DNA from: Modestobacter sp.
GTDB taxonomy: Bacteria; Actinomycetota; Actinomycetes; Mycobacteriales; Geodermatophilaceae
Assembly (NCBI GenBank): GCA_025966175.1
Contig: JAOPVN010000108.1
Coordinates: 1 to 41,587, forward strand
Length of the DNA: 41,587 bases
Direction of reading: 5' to 3'
Both the position numbers and the translations under genes were made by a program. The notes beneath the pieces were generated by a model, which was given only the letters and a program-made list of their open reading frames with translations, had not been told where the DNA came from and did not search any database. This document shows, piece by piece, positions 1 to 7,004 of this stretch (positions are counted from its first letter, which is position 1; each line of letters starts with the position of its first letter).

Positions 1-13
1 ACGGGGTCCTTCG

Positions 14-160
14 TCAGTCGCGCTCGGCCAGGGTGACCTCGAGGCCACCGACCAGGTCCGAGCACAGGTTGTAGACGAACGCCGCCACGGTGCACAGCGC
101 GGTCAGCAGCACGATGTTCACCGCACCGATCACCGCGGCACCGCCGACGCCGGCCGCAGC
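14..160 (-). pseudogene. Inverted partial copy of the DUF3566 gene 3' end
   Basis: Read on the minus strand, this stretch encodes the C-terminal ~45 residues of a DUF3566 protein, ending in the same residues ('[11 protein letters not shown]', stop) as the plus-strand gene at 215-559. The two copies are about 90% identical by eye and most differences fall at third codon positions. Similarity continues a few bases past the stop codon ('gaaggaccccg' against 'gaggaccccg'). The copy has no N-terminal half: the reading frame runs back into sequence that belongs to the plus-strand gene. This looks like a diverged allele joined head-to-head at the contig edge, more likely an assembly chimera than a real duplication, though the sequence alone cannot decide. 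Confidence 0.7.
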
Positions 161-214
161 GCCGGGGGCAAGGTCCGTGGCGTCGGGCGCGGTCCGCGTC
201 GTGCTCGCCTGCAG

Positions 215-559
215 TTGCGACACATCGACACCTGGTCGGCGCTGAAGATCTCGCTGGTCGTCTCGATCGCGCTGTTCTTCGTCTGGATGGTCGCGGTCGG
301 CATCCTCTACGGGGTGCTGAGCGGACTGGGTGTCTTCGGCACCCTCAACGACCTGATCGGCCAGCTCAGCAGCCCCGCGGGCAACCAGGGCGGCGGCGGT
401 GACGTCATCACCGCCGGGGTCGTCTTCGGTGGGGCTGCGGTGATCGGCGCGGTCAACATCGTGCTGCTGACCGCGCTGTGCACCGTGAGCGCCTTCGTCT
501 ACAACCTGTGTTCGGACCTCGTCGGTGGCCTCGAGGTCACCCTCGCCGAGCGGGACTGA
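215..559 (+). CDS. DUF3566 domain-containing membrane protein (5' end uncertain)
   Basis: Two-helix membrane protein of the DUF3566 family, normally encoded directly after gyrA (Rv0007 position in M. tuberculosis); molecular role unknown. Visible features are a basic juxtamembrane stretch (about '[17 protein letters not shown]' when read slightly upstream), a first membrane segment ('[20 protein letters not shown]'), a Gly-rich loop and a second segment ('[16 protein letters not shown]'). The track start at 215 is a TTG inside the conserved basic motif, so the true start lies upstream. The frame stays open to about the junction with the inverted copy, and family members carry a long Ala/Pro/Gly-rich N-terminus, so the real 5' end is probably missing. 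A strong hairpin follows the stop. Confidence 0.85.
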   Translation: MRHIDTWSALKISLVVSIALFFVWMVAVGILYGVLSGLGVFGTLNDLIGQLSSPAGNQGGGGDVITAGVVFGGAAVIGAVNIVLLTALCTVSAFVYNLCSDLVGGLEVTLAERD

Positions 560-564
560 AAGAG

Positions 565-619
565 GACCCCGCTGCCCCCCGCCACTCGCGAGCTCGGGGC
601 GGGACCCTGCAGCGGGGCC
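565..619 (+). terminator. Intrinsic terminator after DUF3566 gene
   Basis: A GC-rich hairpin with outer arms CCCCGCTG (567-574) and CAGCGGGG (610-617), and further C-run/G-run pairing inside. It begins a few bases after the DUF3566 stop and ends about 70 bp before tRNA-Ile. No U-tract follows, which is common in high-GC actinobacteria. Confidence 0.6.
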
Positions 620-689
620 GTTCCAGCACATCGCCTGGCCCCCCGCGTCGGGGGCCCCGAAGGGCCAGGTAAGCTCGTCCACGGTCCAC

Positions 690-763
690 GGGCCTGTAGC
701 TCAGACGGTTAGAGCGCATCCCTGATAAGGATGAGGCCGGAGGTTCAAGTCCTCCCAGGCCCA
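690..763 (+). tRNA. tRNA-Ile (GAT)
   Basis: Acceptor arms GGGCCTG (690-696) and CAGGCCC (756-762) pair perfectly with discriminator A763. The D-arm 'GCTCAGACGGTTAGAGC' and T-arm with 'GGTTCAAGTCC' are present. The anticodon loop 'CTGATAA' gives GAT at 724-726. The 3' CCA is not encoded. It sits at the usual ileT position between gyrA/DUF3566 and ppiA. Confidence 0.97.
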
Positions 764-879
764 CCCGTGCACCGACGGCGGGACGACCCGGACCCCATCC
801 GGGGCCGGTCGCCCGCCACCCGGTCGCCCGCAGCGGTCACCGGAGCCGCGGTGATCACCACCGTTCGAGGAGGTCCCGC

Positions 880-1023
880 GTGCTGAAGAAGCTGGCTCTC
901 GCAGCGCTCGCTGCCAGTGCCGTGGTCGCCGTCCGCAAGCGCAGCGCCGGGAAGGGCGATGCCGACCTGTGGGCCGAGGCCACCAGCGGACCGGGTGCGG
1001 TCAGTACCCCTCGCAGCTCCTGA
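880..1023 (+). CDS. DLW-39 family small protein
   Basis: A 47-codon ORF too short for the supplied track. It starts at GTG with an excellent Shine-Dalgarno GAGGAGG (867-873) six bases upstream and ends at the TGA at 1021. The product begins 'MLKKLALAALAASAVVAVRKR', a single hydrophobic helix followed by basic residues, and contains the family's hallmark 'DLW' (GDADLWAEA). DLW-39 proteins are tiny actinobacterial peptides encoded in this tRNA-Ile/tRNA-Ala interval; function unknown, probably membrane-associated. The C-terminal tail after DLW is a little longer than the ~39 residues implied by the family name. Confidence 0.9.
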   Translation: MLKKLALAALAASAVVAVRKRSAGKGDADLWAEATSGPGAVSTPRSS

Positions 1024-1054
1024 GACGGCGGCGCGGCCGGTCCGCGCCACCTCC

Positions 1055-1127
1055 GGGGACGTAGCTCAATTGGCAGAGCACCGCCTTTGCAAGGCGGGGG
1101 TTAGGGGTTCGATTCCCCTCGTCTCCA
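1055..1127 (+). tRNA. tRNA-Ala (TGC)
   Basis: Acceptor arms GGGGACG (1055-1061) and CGTCTCC (1120-1126) pair (one G-T) with discriminator A1127. The anticodon stem CCGCC/GGCGG encloses loop 'TTTGCAA', giving TGC at 1088-1090. The T-loop 'GGTTCGATTCC' is standard and CCA is not encoded. This is the conserved alaT position. Confidence 0.97.
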
Positions 1128-1227
1128 CTCCTCCACCCGGTCCGGGCGGCCGCCGCACAGCCTTGCGCACAGCCCGGGCAGACCGGGTGCCCGGCGCACT
1201 CCCGCCCAGCAGTGGGAGAGTAGAGCC

Positions 1228-1764
1228 GTGACTGAACAGACCCCCGCCGCACGGCGCGCCGTCCTGCACACCAACCGCGGCGACATCACCGTCGACCTGT
1301 TCCCCGACCACGCACCCAAGACGGTCGCGAACTTCGTCGAGCTCGCCGAGGGCAGCCGCGAGTGGATCGACCCCCGCACCCGCGAGAAGACCACCGACAA
1401 GCTCTACGACGGCACGGTCTTCCACCGGGTCATCGGCGGCTTCATGATCCAGGGCGGCGACCCCCTGGGCCAGGGCACCGGCGGCCCCGGCTACCGCTTC
1501 GGCGACGAGTTCCACCCGGACCTGGCCTTCAACCGGCCGTACCTGCTGGCGATGGCCAACGCCGGCCCCGGCACCAACGGCTCGCAGTTCTTCATCACCG
1601 TCACCAACACCCCGCACCTGACCAACAAGCACACGATCTTCGGTGAGGTGGTCGACGAGGCCAGTCGCCAGGTCGTCGACGCGATCGCCACCACCCCGAC
1701 CTCCCGCGGTGACCGCCCGGTCGAGGACGTCGTGATCAACTCCGTCGAGGTGCAGCGCAGCTGA
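1228..1764 (+). CDS. ppiA: Peptidyl-prolyl cis-trans isomerase, cyclophilin type
   Basis: A 178-residue cytoplasmic cyclophilin that isomerises Xaa-Pro bonds during protein folding. It has no signal peptide. Core motifs are '[15 protein letters not shown]' (catalytic Arg and the FMIQGGD strand), '[18 protein letters not shown]' and 'HTIFGEV'. Length is typical for the bacterial single-domain form. The GTG start at 1228 has a purine-rich SD (GGGAGAG, 1214-1220). It occupies the Rv0009/ppiA position after tRNA-Ala, and its stop overlaps the probable start of the rhomboid gene, suggesting translational coupling. Confidence 0.95.
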   Translation: MTEQTPAARRAVLHTNRGDITVDLFPDHAPKTVANFVELAEGSREWIDPRTREKTTDKLYDGTVFHRVIGGFMIQGGDPLGQGTGGPGYRFGDEFHPDLAFNRPYLLAMANAGPGTNGSQFFITVTNTPHLTNKHTIFGEVVDEASRQVVDAIATTPTSRGDRPVEDVVINSVEVQRS

Positions 1765-2651
1765 CCGCCCCAGACGGCACCGAGGGCACCGGGGGCGCCG
1801 GCGCGGGAGATCCGCAGCCGGCGTCCCCGGCCACCTGCTACCGCCACCCCGACCGGCCCACCGGGGTGCGCTGCGTCCGCTGTGGCCGACCGATCTGCCC
1901 GGAGTGCATGCACCCGGCGGCGGTCGGCTTCCAGTGCCCTGACGACGTCGCCGCCGGCAACGCCGATGTGCGGCTGCCGCGGCGCACCGGCGGGCTCCAG
2001 CGGGCCGGACGCCGCTGGGGGCCCGTCACGCTGACCCTGATCGGGATCAACGTCGCGATGTTCCTGCTGACCGCGGGCCTCACCGCGATCAACGGTCAGG
2101 ACCCGCTGCAGAACTACCGGACCGAGCTCTTCCAGCGGCTGGCGCAGGTGCCGGTGTTCGTCGACGCCGGGGACTGGTGGCGCCCGTTCACCGCAGCCTT
2201 CCTGCACTACGGCGTCCTCCACCTGGCGCTGAACATGATCTCGCTGCTGATCTTCGGCTCCGAGCTGGAGCGGCTGCTGGGCCGTGCCCGCTTCCTCACC
2301 GTCTACCTGGTGTCGGTCGTCGGCGGTGCGGCCGCGATCCAGCTGCTCGGCGCCCCGTTGGGGCAGGTGGCCGGTGCGTCCACCGCCATCTACGGGCTCA
2401 TGGGCGCGCTCGGCGTGGTCCTGGTGCACCAGAAGCACGACCTGCGCGGGCTGCTCACCCTGCTCGCGATCAACCTCGTGGTCAGTTTCCTGCCCGGGGT
2501 CTCGCTGATCGGCCACCTCGGTGGCCTGGTCGGGGGCGCGGCCGCCGCGGCGGTCCTGATCGCCGCCCGCCGCCGGCGACCGCTGGCCGTGGGTGGCGTC
2601 GTCGTGCTCGTCCTCGTCCTGCTCGGGCTGGTCTTCGGCGGGGTGGGCTGA
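1761..2651 (+). CDS. Rhomboid family intramembrane serine protease
   Basis: Multi-pass membrane protease that cleaves transmembrane substrates. An N-terminal Cys/His zinc-ribbon-like module ('[24 protein letters not shown]') precedes six or seven membrane segments. Catalytic Ser lies in '[13 protein letters not shown]' and catalytic His in '[11 protein letters not shown]'; '[11 protein letters not shown]' is the conserved His/Asn loop. The track start at 1866 would cut the zinc-binding module in half, so the start must be earlier. The only initiation-like codon in frame is CTG at 1761, overlapping the ppiA TGA as CTGA with GAGGTG about 8 bases upstream. That gives 296 residues. Function is certain by motif; the start is inferred. 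Physiological substrate unknown. Confidence 0.85.
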   Translation: MTAPDGTEGTGGAGAGDPQPASPATCYRHPDRPTGVRCVRCGRPICPECMHPAAVGFQCPDDVAAGNADVRLPRRTGGLQRAGRRWGPVTLTLIGINVAMFLLTAGLTAINGQDPLQNYRTELFQRLAQVPVFVDAGDWWRPFTAAFLHYGVLHLALNMISLLIFGSELERLLGRARFLTVYLVSVVGGAAAIQLLGAPLGQVAGASTAIYGLMGALGVVLVHQKHDLRGLLTLLAINLVVSFLPGVSLIGHLGGLVGGAAAAAVLIAARRRRPLAVGGVVVLVLVLLGLVFGGVG

Positions 2652-2660
2652 CCCGGGCTG

Positions 2661-3059
2661 TCAGGAGGCGCCGGCGGCGCGCAGTGCCTCGGCCACGGTG
2701 TCCGGGTCGGTGCCGAGCTCACGGCGGCCCAGCACGACCAGGACGGCGTCGTCCGTCCGGTCCTCCAGCTCCAGGGTGCGGGCGCGCAGCCCCCAGCGCC
2801 GGTGGGTGCGCACCCGTACGCGTGCGTGCGGCCAGGCGATCGTCGTCGGGCCGGTCAGTGCCCGCACCGTCAGCCCCTCGGCGCCGGCGCTCAGCCGGGG
2901 ACGCAGCACGGCGTCCCGCGCTGCCAGGGCGAGCAGCAGCAGGGCGGCGCCGCCGACCAGCACCCGGCCGACCGGGTCCACCAGCAGGACGGCGAGGGCC
3001 AGGCCGAGGCCGGCGGCCGCCGTCGCGACCACCTCGCCGGTCCGGGGCGACCACTGCAC
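2661..3059 (-). CDS. PH domain-containing membrane protein
   Basis: A 132-residue protein with two short hydrophobic segments near the N-terminus ('VVATAAAGLGLALAVLLV' and 'VLVGGAALLLLALAA') followed by a bacterial PH-like beta domain ('PRLSAGAEGLTVRALTGPTTIAWPHARVRV'). It resembles the Rv0010c-type proteins found beside crgA; the role is unknown. The GTG start at 3059 has a weak GGGGG SD. Its stop is only 9 bp from the rhomboid stop (convergent), and it diverges from the thiolase gene across about 90 bp. Confidence 0.75.
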   Translation of the reverse strand: MQWSPRTGEVVATAAAGLGLALAVLLVDPVGRVLVGGAALLLLALAARDAVLRPRLSAGAEGLTVRALTGPTTIAWPHARVRVRTHRRWGLRARTLELEDRTDDAVLVVLGRRELGTDPDTVAEALRAAGAS

Positions 3060-3148
3060 GCCCCCAGCTTGTCAGCACCTCCGGATGGCCCGGTCGCCGG
3101 CGCCTAGCATCGCCGCACAGGCAGTGGCGCCGAACGAGGAGCAGATCC

Positions 3149-4309
3149 ATGCGTGATGCCGTCATCTGTGCCGCGGTCCGTACGCCGGTGGGCAGACGCG
3201 GAGGGGGTCTGTCCGGCGTGCACGCCGCCGACCTGTCCGCCGCCGTGCTCACCGCGCTGGTCGAGCGCACCGGCCTGGACCCTGCCGTCGTCGACGACGT
3301 CTTCTGGGGCTGCGTGAGCCAGGTGGGCGAGCAGACCGGCAACATCGGCCGCGTCGCCGCGCTGGCCGCCGGCTGGCCGGAGTCGGTGCCGGGCACCACG
3401 ATCGACCGCCAGTGCGGCTCGTCCCAGCAGGCGGTGGCCTTCGCCGCGGCCACCGTGGTCAGCGGACAGGCCGACGTCGTCGTCGCTGGTGGCGTCGAGT
3501 CGATGAGCCGCGTGCCGATGGGCTCCTCGTCCGGCGACGGGTCGTGCGGCCGCCCGCTGGGGCCGGCGTTCCTGGCCCGGTACGGCGGGGTGGCCCCCAA
3601 CCAGGGCATCGGGGCGGAGATGATCGCCGCCCGCTGGGGGTTCTCCCGCACCCAGCTGGACGAGTTCGCGCTGCGGTCCCACGACCGGGCGGCCAAGGCG
3701 CAGGCCGACGGTGCCTTCGACGCCCAGATCGTCGCCGTCCACACCCCCGAGGGCGGCGTCGTGGCCGCCGACGAGGGCATCCGCACCGGGGGAACCCTGG
3801 AGAAGCTGGCGGCGCTGAAGACGCCGTTCCAGCCCGACGGGGTGATCAGTGCCGGGAACGCCAGCCAGATCTCCGACGGCTCGGCCGCCCTGCTGGTCAC
3901 CACCTCGGAGAAGGCCCGGGAGCTCGGCCTGACGCCGCTCGTACGGGTGCACACCACGGTCGTCGCCGGCGACGATCCGGTCATCATGCTCACCGCCCCC
4001 ATCCCGGCGACCCGCAAGCTGCTCGAGCGGTCCGGTGTGCGGCTGGGTGACATCGGCGTCTTCGAGGTCAACGAGGCGTTCGCGCCCGTGCCGCTGGCCT
4101 GGCAGTACGAGATCGGTGTCGATCCCGAGGCCGTCAACCCGCTCGGCGGCGCCATCGCGCTGGGGCATCCGCTGGGCGCCTCGGGAGCGCGCATCATGAC
4201 CACCCTCGTCCACCACATGCAGGCCTCCGGCACGCGGTACGGGCTGCAGACCATGTGCGAGGGCGGCGGGATGGCCAACGCCACGCTGCTGGAGCTGCTC
4301 CCGGGCTGA
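3149..4309 (+). CDS. Thiolase family protein (acetyl-CoA C-acyltransferase)
   Basis: A 386-residue thiolase that cleaves 3-ketoacyl-CoA or condenses acyl-CoAs. The nucleophilic Cys is in 'DRQCGSSQQA', the active-site His in 'GGAIALGHPLGASGAR' and the second Cys in 'TMCEGGGMANA'; 'NEAFAPVPLAW' is the usual NEAFA motif. The ATG at 3149 has SD GAGGAG about 8 bases upstream; the 710-aa track ORF is an artefactual N-terminal extension. The gene stands alone here, whereas hydratase and dehydrogenase genes lie 28 kb away at 31.8-33.6 kb. Family members degrade fatty acids or steroid side chains; substrate cannot be read from sequence. A hairpin terminator follows. Confidence 0.93.
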   Translation: MRDAVICAAVRTPVGRRGGGLSGVHAADLSAAVLTALVERTGLDPAVVDDVFWGCVSQVGEQTGNIGRVAALAAGWPESVPGTTIDRQCGSSQQAVAFAAATVVSGQADVVVAGGVESMSRVPMGSSSGDGSCGRPLGPAFLARYGGVAPNQGIGAEMIAARWGFSRTQLDEFALRSHDRAAKAQADGAFDAQIVAVHTPEGGVVAADEGIRTGGTLEKLAALKTPFQPDGVISAGNASQISDGSAALLVTTSEKARELGLTPLVRVHTTVVAGDDPVIMLTAPIPATRKLLERSGVRLGDIGVFEVNEAFAPVPLAWQYEIGVDPEAVNPLGGAIALGHPLGASGARIMTTLVHHMQASGTRYGLQTMCEGGGMANATLLELLPG

Positions 4310-4370
4310 GCCGCCCACCACGTTCGTCCACAGCCCTCGTCCCCTGCGGACGGGGGCTGCGTCGTCCGCG

Positions 4371-4388
4371 GGCAGGCGCCAGCCTGCC
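4371..4388 (+). terminator. Hairpin after thiolase gene
   Basis: Perfect 7-bp stem GGCAGGC (4371-4377) / GCCTGCC (4382-4388) with loop GCCA. A second possible pairing, GCGGACG with CGTCCGC, lies just upstream. About 60 bp after the thiolase stop. Confidence 0.5.
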
Positions 4389-4506
4389 GAGGTGTCGACA
4401 ACACGCCCGGGACCGGCCCGTCACGCAGTCCGTTTGCGCTCCTGGCCGACCGGTAGTAGGGCCGTTCGACGCGTCGAGCCGGTGGGTCCGGACCCCTGGT
4501 TACCCA

Positions 4507-4524
4507 CAGCTGTGTACACAGCTG
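4507..4524. promoter_or_regulatory. 18-bp perfect palindrome
   Basis: CAGCTGTGTACACAGCTG reads the same on both strands and directly overlaps the DnaA-box-like TTACCCACA at 4500-4508. It could be a protein-binding site or a cruciform-forming element within the DnaA-box-like cluster. No gene starts nearby, so a promoter operator is unlikely. Confidence 0.5.
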
Positions 4525-4844
4525 GGGACGAAGTTCCAGCGATGTAGTTACCCCTGTGCCGTTTCCGTCCCAGTGGTCACATGCAGAGCATCGGCGCTGG
4601 TCAACGACGTGTGGGTCACCCCGTCCGCTCCACATGTCGTGGACAAGCCTGAGGACGGCCGACCGGGGGATCTGTGGACGACGACGGGCGCTGTGCACAG
4701 ACGATCTTCAGCCACCGGACGGGGTGGCCGCCTGACCTGCGGGTTGACCGCTTGTCGACTCCAGCAGACGGGTAGTCGGGCCGCTGCGCTCGGTCACCGC
4801 ACCCGGTCGGCGGGAACGGGTGCGGTGGGGCGCCCCGCACACGA

Positions 4845-4881
4845 CACAGGCCCCCGTCCCGGAGCGGGACAGGGGCCTGTG
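4845..4881 (-). terminator. Terminator of crgA
   Basis: A 17-position stem with one C-A mismatch: CACAGGCCCC (4845-4854) and GTCCCG (4856-4861) pair with CGGGAC (4865-4870) and GGGGCCTGTG (4872-4881), loop GAG. It lies 26 bp beyond the crgA stop on the minus strand. Confidence 0.8.
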
Positions 4882-4907
4882 GACGGCGCAGGTGCGGTGC
4901 GGGCGGG

Positions 4908-5180
4908 TCAGCGCCAGCGCATCGACATCACCAGGCCGGCGACCATCGCGCCGAAGCCGATCGCGAAGTTCCACGCGCCCAGCGACACCATCAGCGGGAT
5001 CTGGTCGCCGGCGACGTAGTAGACGACGATCCACAGGAGCCCGATGAGCATCAGGGCGACCATCAGGATGGCGTACCAGCGCGGGCTGGGTTCGGCGGCG
5101 CGGGCGCGGGCCGCGCGTGAGGGCAGCACACCCTCCGGCGGCGTGTACACCGACTTCTTGCGCACCTTCGACTTGGGCAC
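4908..5180 (-). CDS. crgA: Cell division protein CrgA
   Basis: A 90-residue protein with a basic N-terminal tail ('MPKSKVRKKSVYTPP') and two membrane helices ('ILMVALMLIGLLWIVVYYVAG' and 'LGAWNFAIGFGAMVAGLVM'), matching CrgA in length and topology. CrgA is a septal membrane protein that, in mycobacteria and Streptomyces, interacts with FtsZ, FtsI and other division proteins. Here it sits at the Rv0011c position, divergent from the DUF881 gene. A minus-strand TAGGCT (5240-5235) in the 155-bp intergenic region could be its -10 box. Confidence 0.95.
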   Translation of the reverse strand: MPKSKVRKKSVYTPPEGVLPSRAARARAAEPSPRWYAILMVALMLIGLLWIVVYYVAGDQIPLMVSLGAWNFAIGFGAMVAGLVMSMRWR

Positions 5181-5234
5181 CGTGCGGACTCCCTCCCGGG
5201 CCGGTGGCCTGTCGCCCCGGCGTGAACTGTCACC

Positions 5235-5244
5235 AGCCTAAGCT
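5235..5244. promoter_or_regulatory. Possible overlapping divergent -10 boxes (crgA / DUF881 gene)
   Basis: AGCCTAAGCT holds TAAGCT on the plus strand (5239-5244) and TAGGCT on the minus strand (5240-5235), both TANNNT-type -10 hexamers facing away from each other between divergent genes. No convincing -35 box is visible for either, so this is a weak call. Confidence 0.3.
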
Positions 5245-5335
5245 GCAGGCCGAGAAGCGCGGCCCCCGCGCACGGGGCGCGTCACCCCCCCAGGCCGTTC
5301 GCCGGGCGGCCGAGGACCCCAGCCAGGAGGTGGAC

Positions 5336-6085
5336 ATGCGCTCCGTTCGGTTCCGTCGGCCCTCCCTGTGGGCCGTCCTCGTGCCGGTGGTCGCGCTGGC
5401 CGCCGGGCTCCTCTTCGCCACCTCCAGCCGGACCGCGCTCGGCACGGACCTGCGGGCCGGGGAGAGCTCCCAGCTGTCCGGCCTGATCGAGCAGCGCGAC
5501 GCGGCGGTCGCCCGGCAGCAGGAGCAGTTGGCCCTCCTGCAGCAGCAGGTGCAGGCGCTGACCGACCAGGCCGCCTCCCGTGACGGCGAGGTCGCCGCCG
5601 CCCTGACCGAGGGCCAGCAGGGAGTGGTGTCCGCCGGCGTGACTGCGATCGTCGGGCCGGGTGTCTCGGTCACCCTGGACGACGCACCCCCGCAGGCCGG
5701 TGGTGGCCTGCCCAGCGGGGCCACCGCGGACGACCTGGTCATCCACCAGTCCGACGTCCAGGGCGTCGTCAACGCCCTGTGGGCGGCCGGGGCGGACGGG
5801 GTGGCCATCATGGGCCAGCGGTTGATCGGCACCAGCGCCGTCATCTGCGTGGGCAACACGCTCCTGCTGCAGGGCCGCAAGTACTCACCGCCCTTCATCG
5901 TCACCGCCGTCGGCAACGCCACGCAGATGCGCCAGCAGCTCTCCGCCTCCTACGAGGTCCAGCTGCTGAAGCGCGCCGTGGACGACTACGGCCTCACCTA
6001 CGAGGTGGCCGACCAGCGGCAGGTGTCGCTGCCGGCGTACGACGGCCCGCTGGTGATGCAGTACGCCCGGCCCGGCGCCGGCTGA
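5336..6085 (+). CDS. DUF881 family membrane-anchored coiled-coil protein
   Basis: A 249-residue protein with one N-terminal membrane anchor ('LWAVLVPVVALAAGLLFATS'), a coiled coil rich in Gln/Leu ('QEQLALLQQQVQALTDQ') and a C-terminal DUF881 domain ('VTAIVGPGVSVTLDD', 'DLVIHQSDVQGVVNALWAAGADGVAIMGQRL'). The ATG at 5336 has a perfect AGGAGG (5325-5330); the longer track ORF is an upstream extension. Orthologues lie beside crgA (Rv0012). Function is unknown, but topology and location point to an envelope or division role. Confidence 0.9.
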   Translation: MRSVRFRRPSLWAVLVPVVALAAGLLFATSSRTALGTDLRAGESSQLSGLIEQRDAAVARQQEQLALLQQQVQALTDQAASRDGEVAAALTEGQQGVVSAGVTAIVGPGVSVTLDDAPPQAGGGLPSGATADDLVIHQSDVQGVVNALWAAGADGVAIMGQRLIGTSAVICVGNTLLLQGRKYSPPFIVTAVGNATQMRQQLSASYEVQLLKRAVDDYGLTYEVADQRQVSLPAYDGPLVMQYARPGAG

Positions 6086-6226
6086 GCCCGCGCGCACGCC
6101 CCCGCACGCGCGACCGCGGATGACGGGACGGGCCGCGGACGTGTACACCTGACTGGACGACATCGGACCGGATCCGGCCGGGGTCGTCGCGTCCCTGCCC
6201 GCCGTCCCCCCTGGAGCGAGACCACC

Positions 6227-6259
6227 GTGCCCCTTCCCGACGTGAGGGTCGACCGATGA
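6227..6259 (+). CDS. Possible 10-codon leader ORF upstream of pabA
   Basis: GTG at 6227 with GGAG about 10 bases upstream opens a frame encoding MPLPDVRVDR, then TGA. Its stop overlaps the ATG of the glutamine amidotransferase as ATGA, so translation could be coupled. There are no Trp codons, so it is not a classical trp attenuator peptide. It may be fortuitous. Confidence 0.2.
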   Translation: MPLPDVRVDR

Positions 6260-6918
6260 GCCGGCCCACCCCGCGGCCGGTGCTCGTCGTCGACAACTTC
6301 GACAGCTTCGTCTACAACCTGGTCCAGTACCTCGGCCAGCTGGGCGTGCCCAGCGTGGTGCGGCGCAACGACGCCGTGACGATCGCCGAGCTCGCCGACC
6401 TCGATGTCGCGGGGGTGCTCCTCTCCCCTGGCCCCGGCACCCCCACCGATGCCGGCGTCACGGTCCCGATGGTGCGCGCGGCCGCCGACGCCGGCATCCC
6501 GGTGCTCGGGGTGTGCCTGGGCCACCAGGCGATCGCCGAGGCCTTCGGCGGCGTCGTCGGCCGCGCGCCCGAGTTGCTGCACGGCAAGACCAGCCAGGTG
6601 GTGCACGAGGGGGCCGGCGTGCTCGCCGGGCTCTCCTCGCCGTTCACCGCGACGCGGTACCACTCGCTCGCCGTGGAGTCCGACAGCATCCCGGCCGAGC
6701 TCGAGGTCACCGGCCGGACGCCGTCCGGGATCGTCATGGCGCTGCGGCACCGTGAACTGCCCATCGAGGGCGTGCAGTTCCACCCCGAGTCGGTGCTCAC
6801 CGAGGGCGGGCACCAGCTGCTGGCGAACTGGCTGACCAGCTGCGGCCTCGCGCCGGACCCGGCCGTGGTGGAGGCGGCGGCCGCCACCACCCGCCGGCTG
6901 ACCGTGGCCACCGTCTAG
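6256..6918 (+). CDS. pabA: Anthranilate/aminodeoxychorismate synthase glutamine amidotransferase subunit
   Basis: A 220-residue class I glutamine amidotransferase that supplies ammonia to a chorismate-using partner. The catalytic Cys is in 'GVCLGHQAIAEAFGG' and the His/Glu of the triad in 'GVQFHPESVLTEGG'; 'VVDNFDSFVYNLVQYL' is the standard N-terminus. It is annotated trpG or pabA in different actinobacteria at exactly this site (Rv0013), with no chorismate-binding partner adjacent, so whether it serves tryptophan, folate or both is open. The start is ATG at 6256. It converges with pknB across a strong bidirectional terminator. Confidence 0.93.
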   Translation: MSRPTPRPVLVVDNFDSFVYNLVQYLGQLGVPSVVRRNDAVTIAELADLDVAGVLLSPGPGTPTDAGVTVPMVRAAADAGIPVLGVCLGHQAIAEAFGGVVGRAPELLHGKTSQVVHEGAGVLAGLSSPFTATRYHSLAVESDSIPAELEVTGRTPSGIVMALRHRELPIEGVQFHPESVLTEGGHQLLANWLTSCGLAPDPAVVEAAAATTRRLTVATV

Positions 6919-6933
6919 CGCCTGATCTGTCGG

Positions 6934-6977
6934 CCCCCTCCAGGGCGTCCCCGGGCCTCAGATGGCCCTGGAGGGGG
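6934..6977. terminator. Bidirectional terminator between pabA and pknB (repeat copy A)
   Basis: A 13-bp perfect stem CCCCCTCCAGGGC (6934-6946) / GCCCTGGAGGGGG (6965-6977), followed by 'TCCTTCCATCA'. It lies between convergent genes. The same 'GGCCCCCTCCAGGG ... GGGTCCTTC' sequence recurs at two other convergent junctions in this window. Confidence 0.9.
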
Positions 6978-7004
6978 TCCTTCCATCAGGAGGGGGTTCC
7001 TCCC

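Larger units (their letters stand above)
4324..4760. other. Cluster of DnaA-box-like 9-mers in a 600-bp gene-free region
   Basis: Between the thiolase stop (4309) and crgA (4908) I see no coding potential. Several 9-mers differ by one base from the actinobacterial DnaA box TTGTCCACA: TCGTCCACA at 4324-4332 (+), TTGTCGACA at 4393-4401 (-), TTGTCCACG at 4638-4646 (-) and TCGTCCACA at 4673-4681 (-). TTACCCACA at 4500-4508 (+) is one base from TTATCCACA. CTGTGCACA (4691-4699) and TTGTCGACT (4752-4760) are weaker. The region also holds an 18-bp palindrome. By my estimate about 0.1 such one-mismatch hits are expected in 600 bp. It may be a DnaA-binding or titration region; oriC proper would normally lie between dnaA and dnaN, outside this window. 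Confidence 0.45.

Noticed and set aside
2719-4698. 659-aa minus-strand ORF across the thiolase
   Set aside because: It is antisense to a thiolase with all catalytic motifs and has shadow-type composition. High GC leaves stop codons scarce on the opposite strand.
4310-4907. oriC proper
   Set aside because: dnaA and dnaN are not adjacent; gene order suggests that the standard oriC lies upstream of the window. Kept only as a DnaA-box-like cluster.
6227-6259. trp-type attenuation leader before pabA
   Set aside because: No Trp codons and no competing hairpins are evident; listed only as a weak leader ORF.
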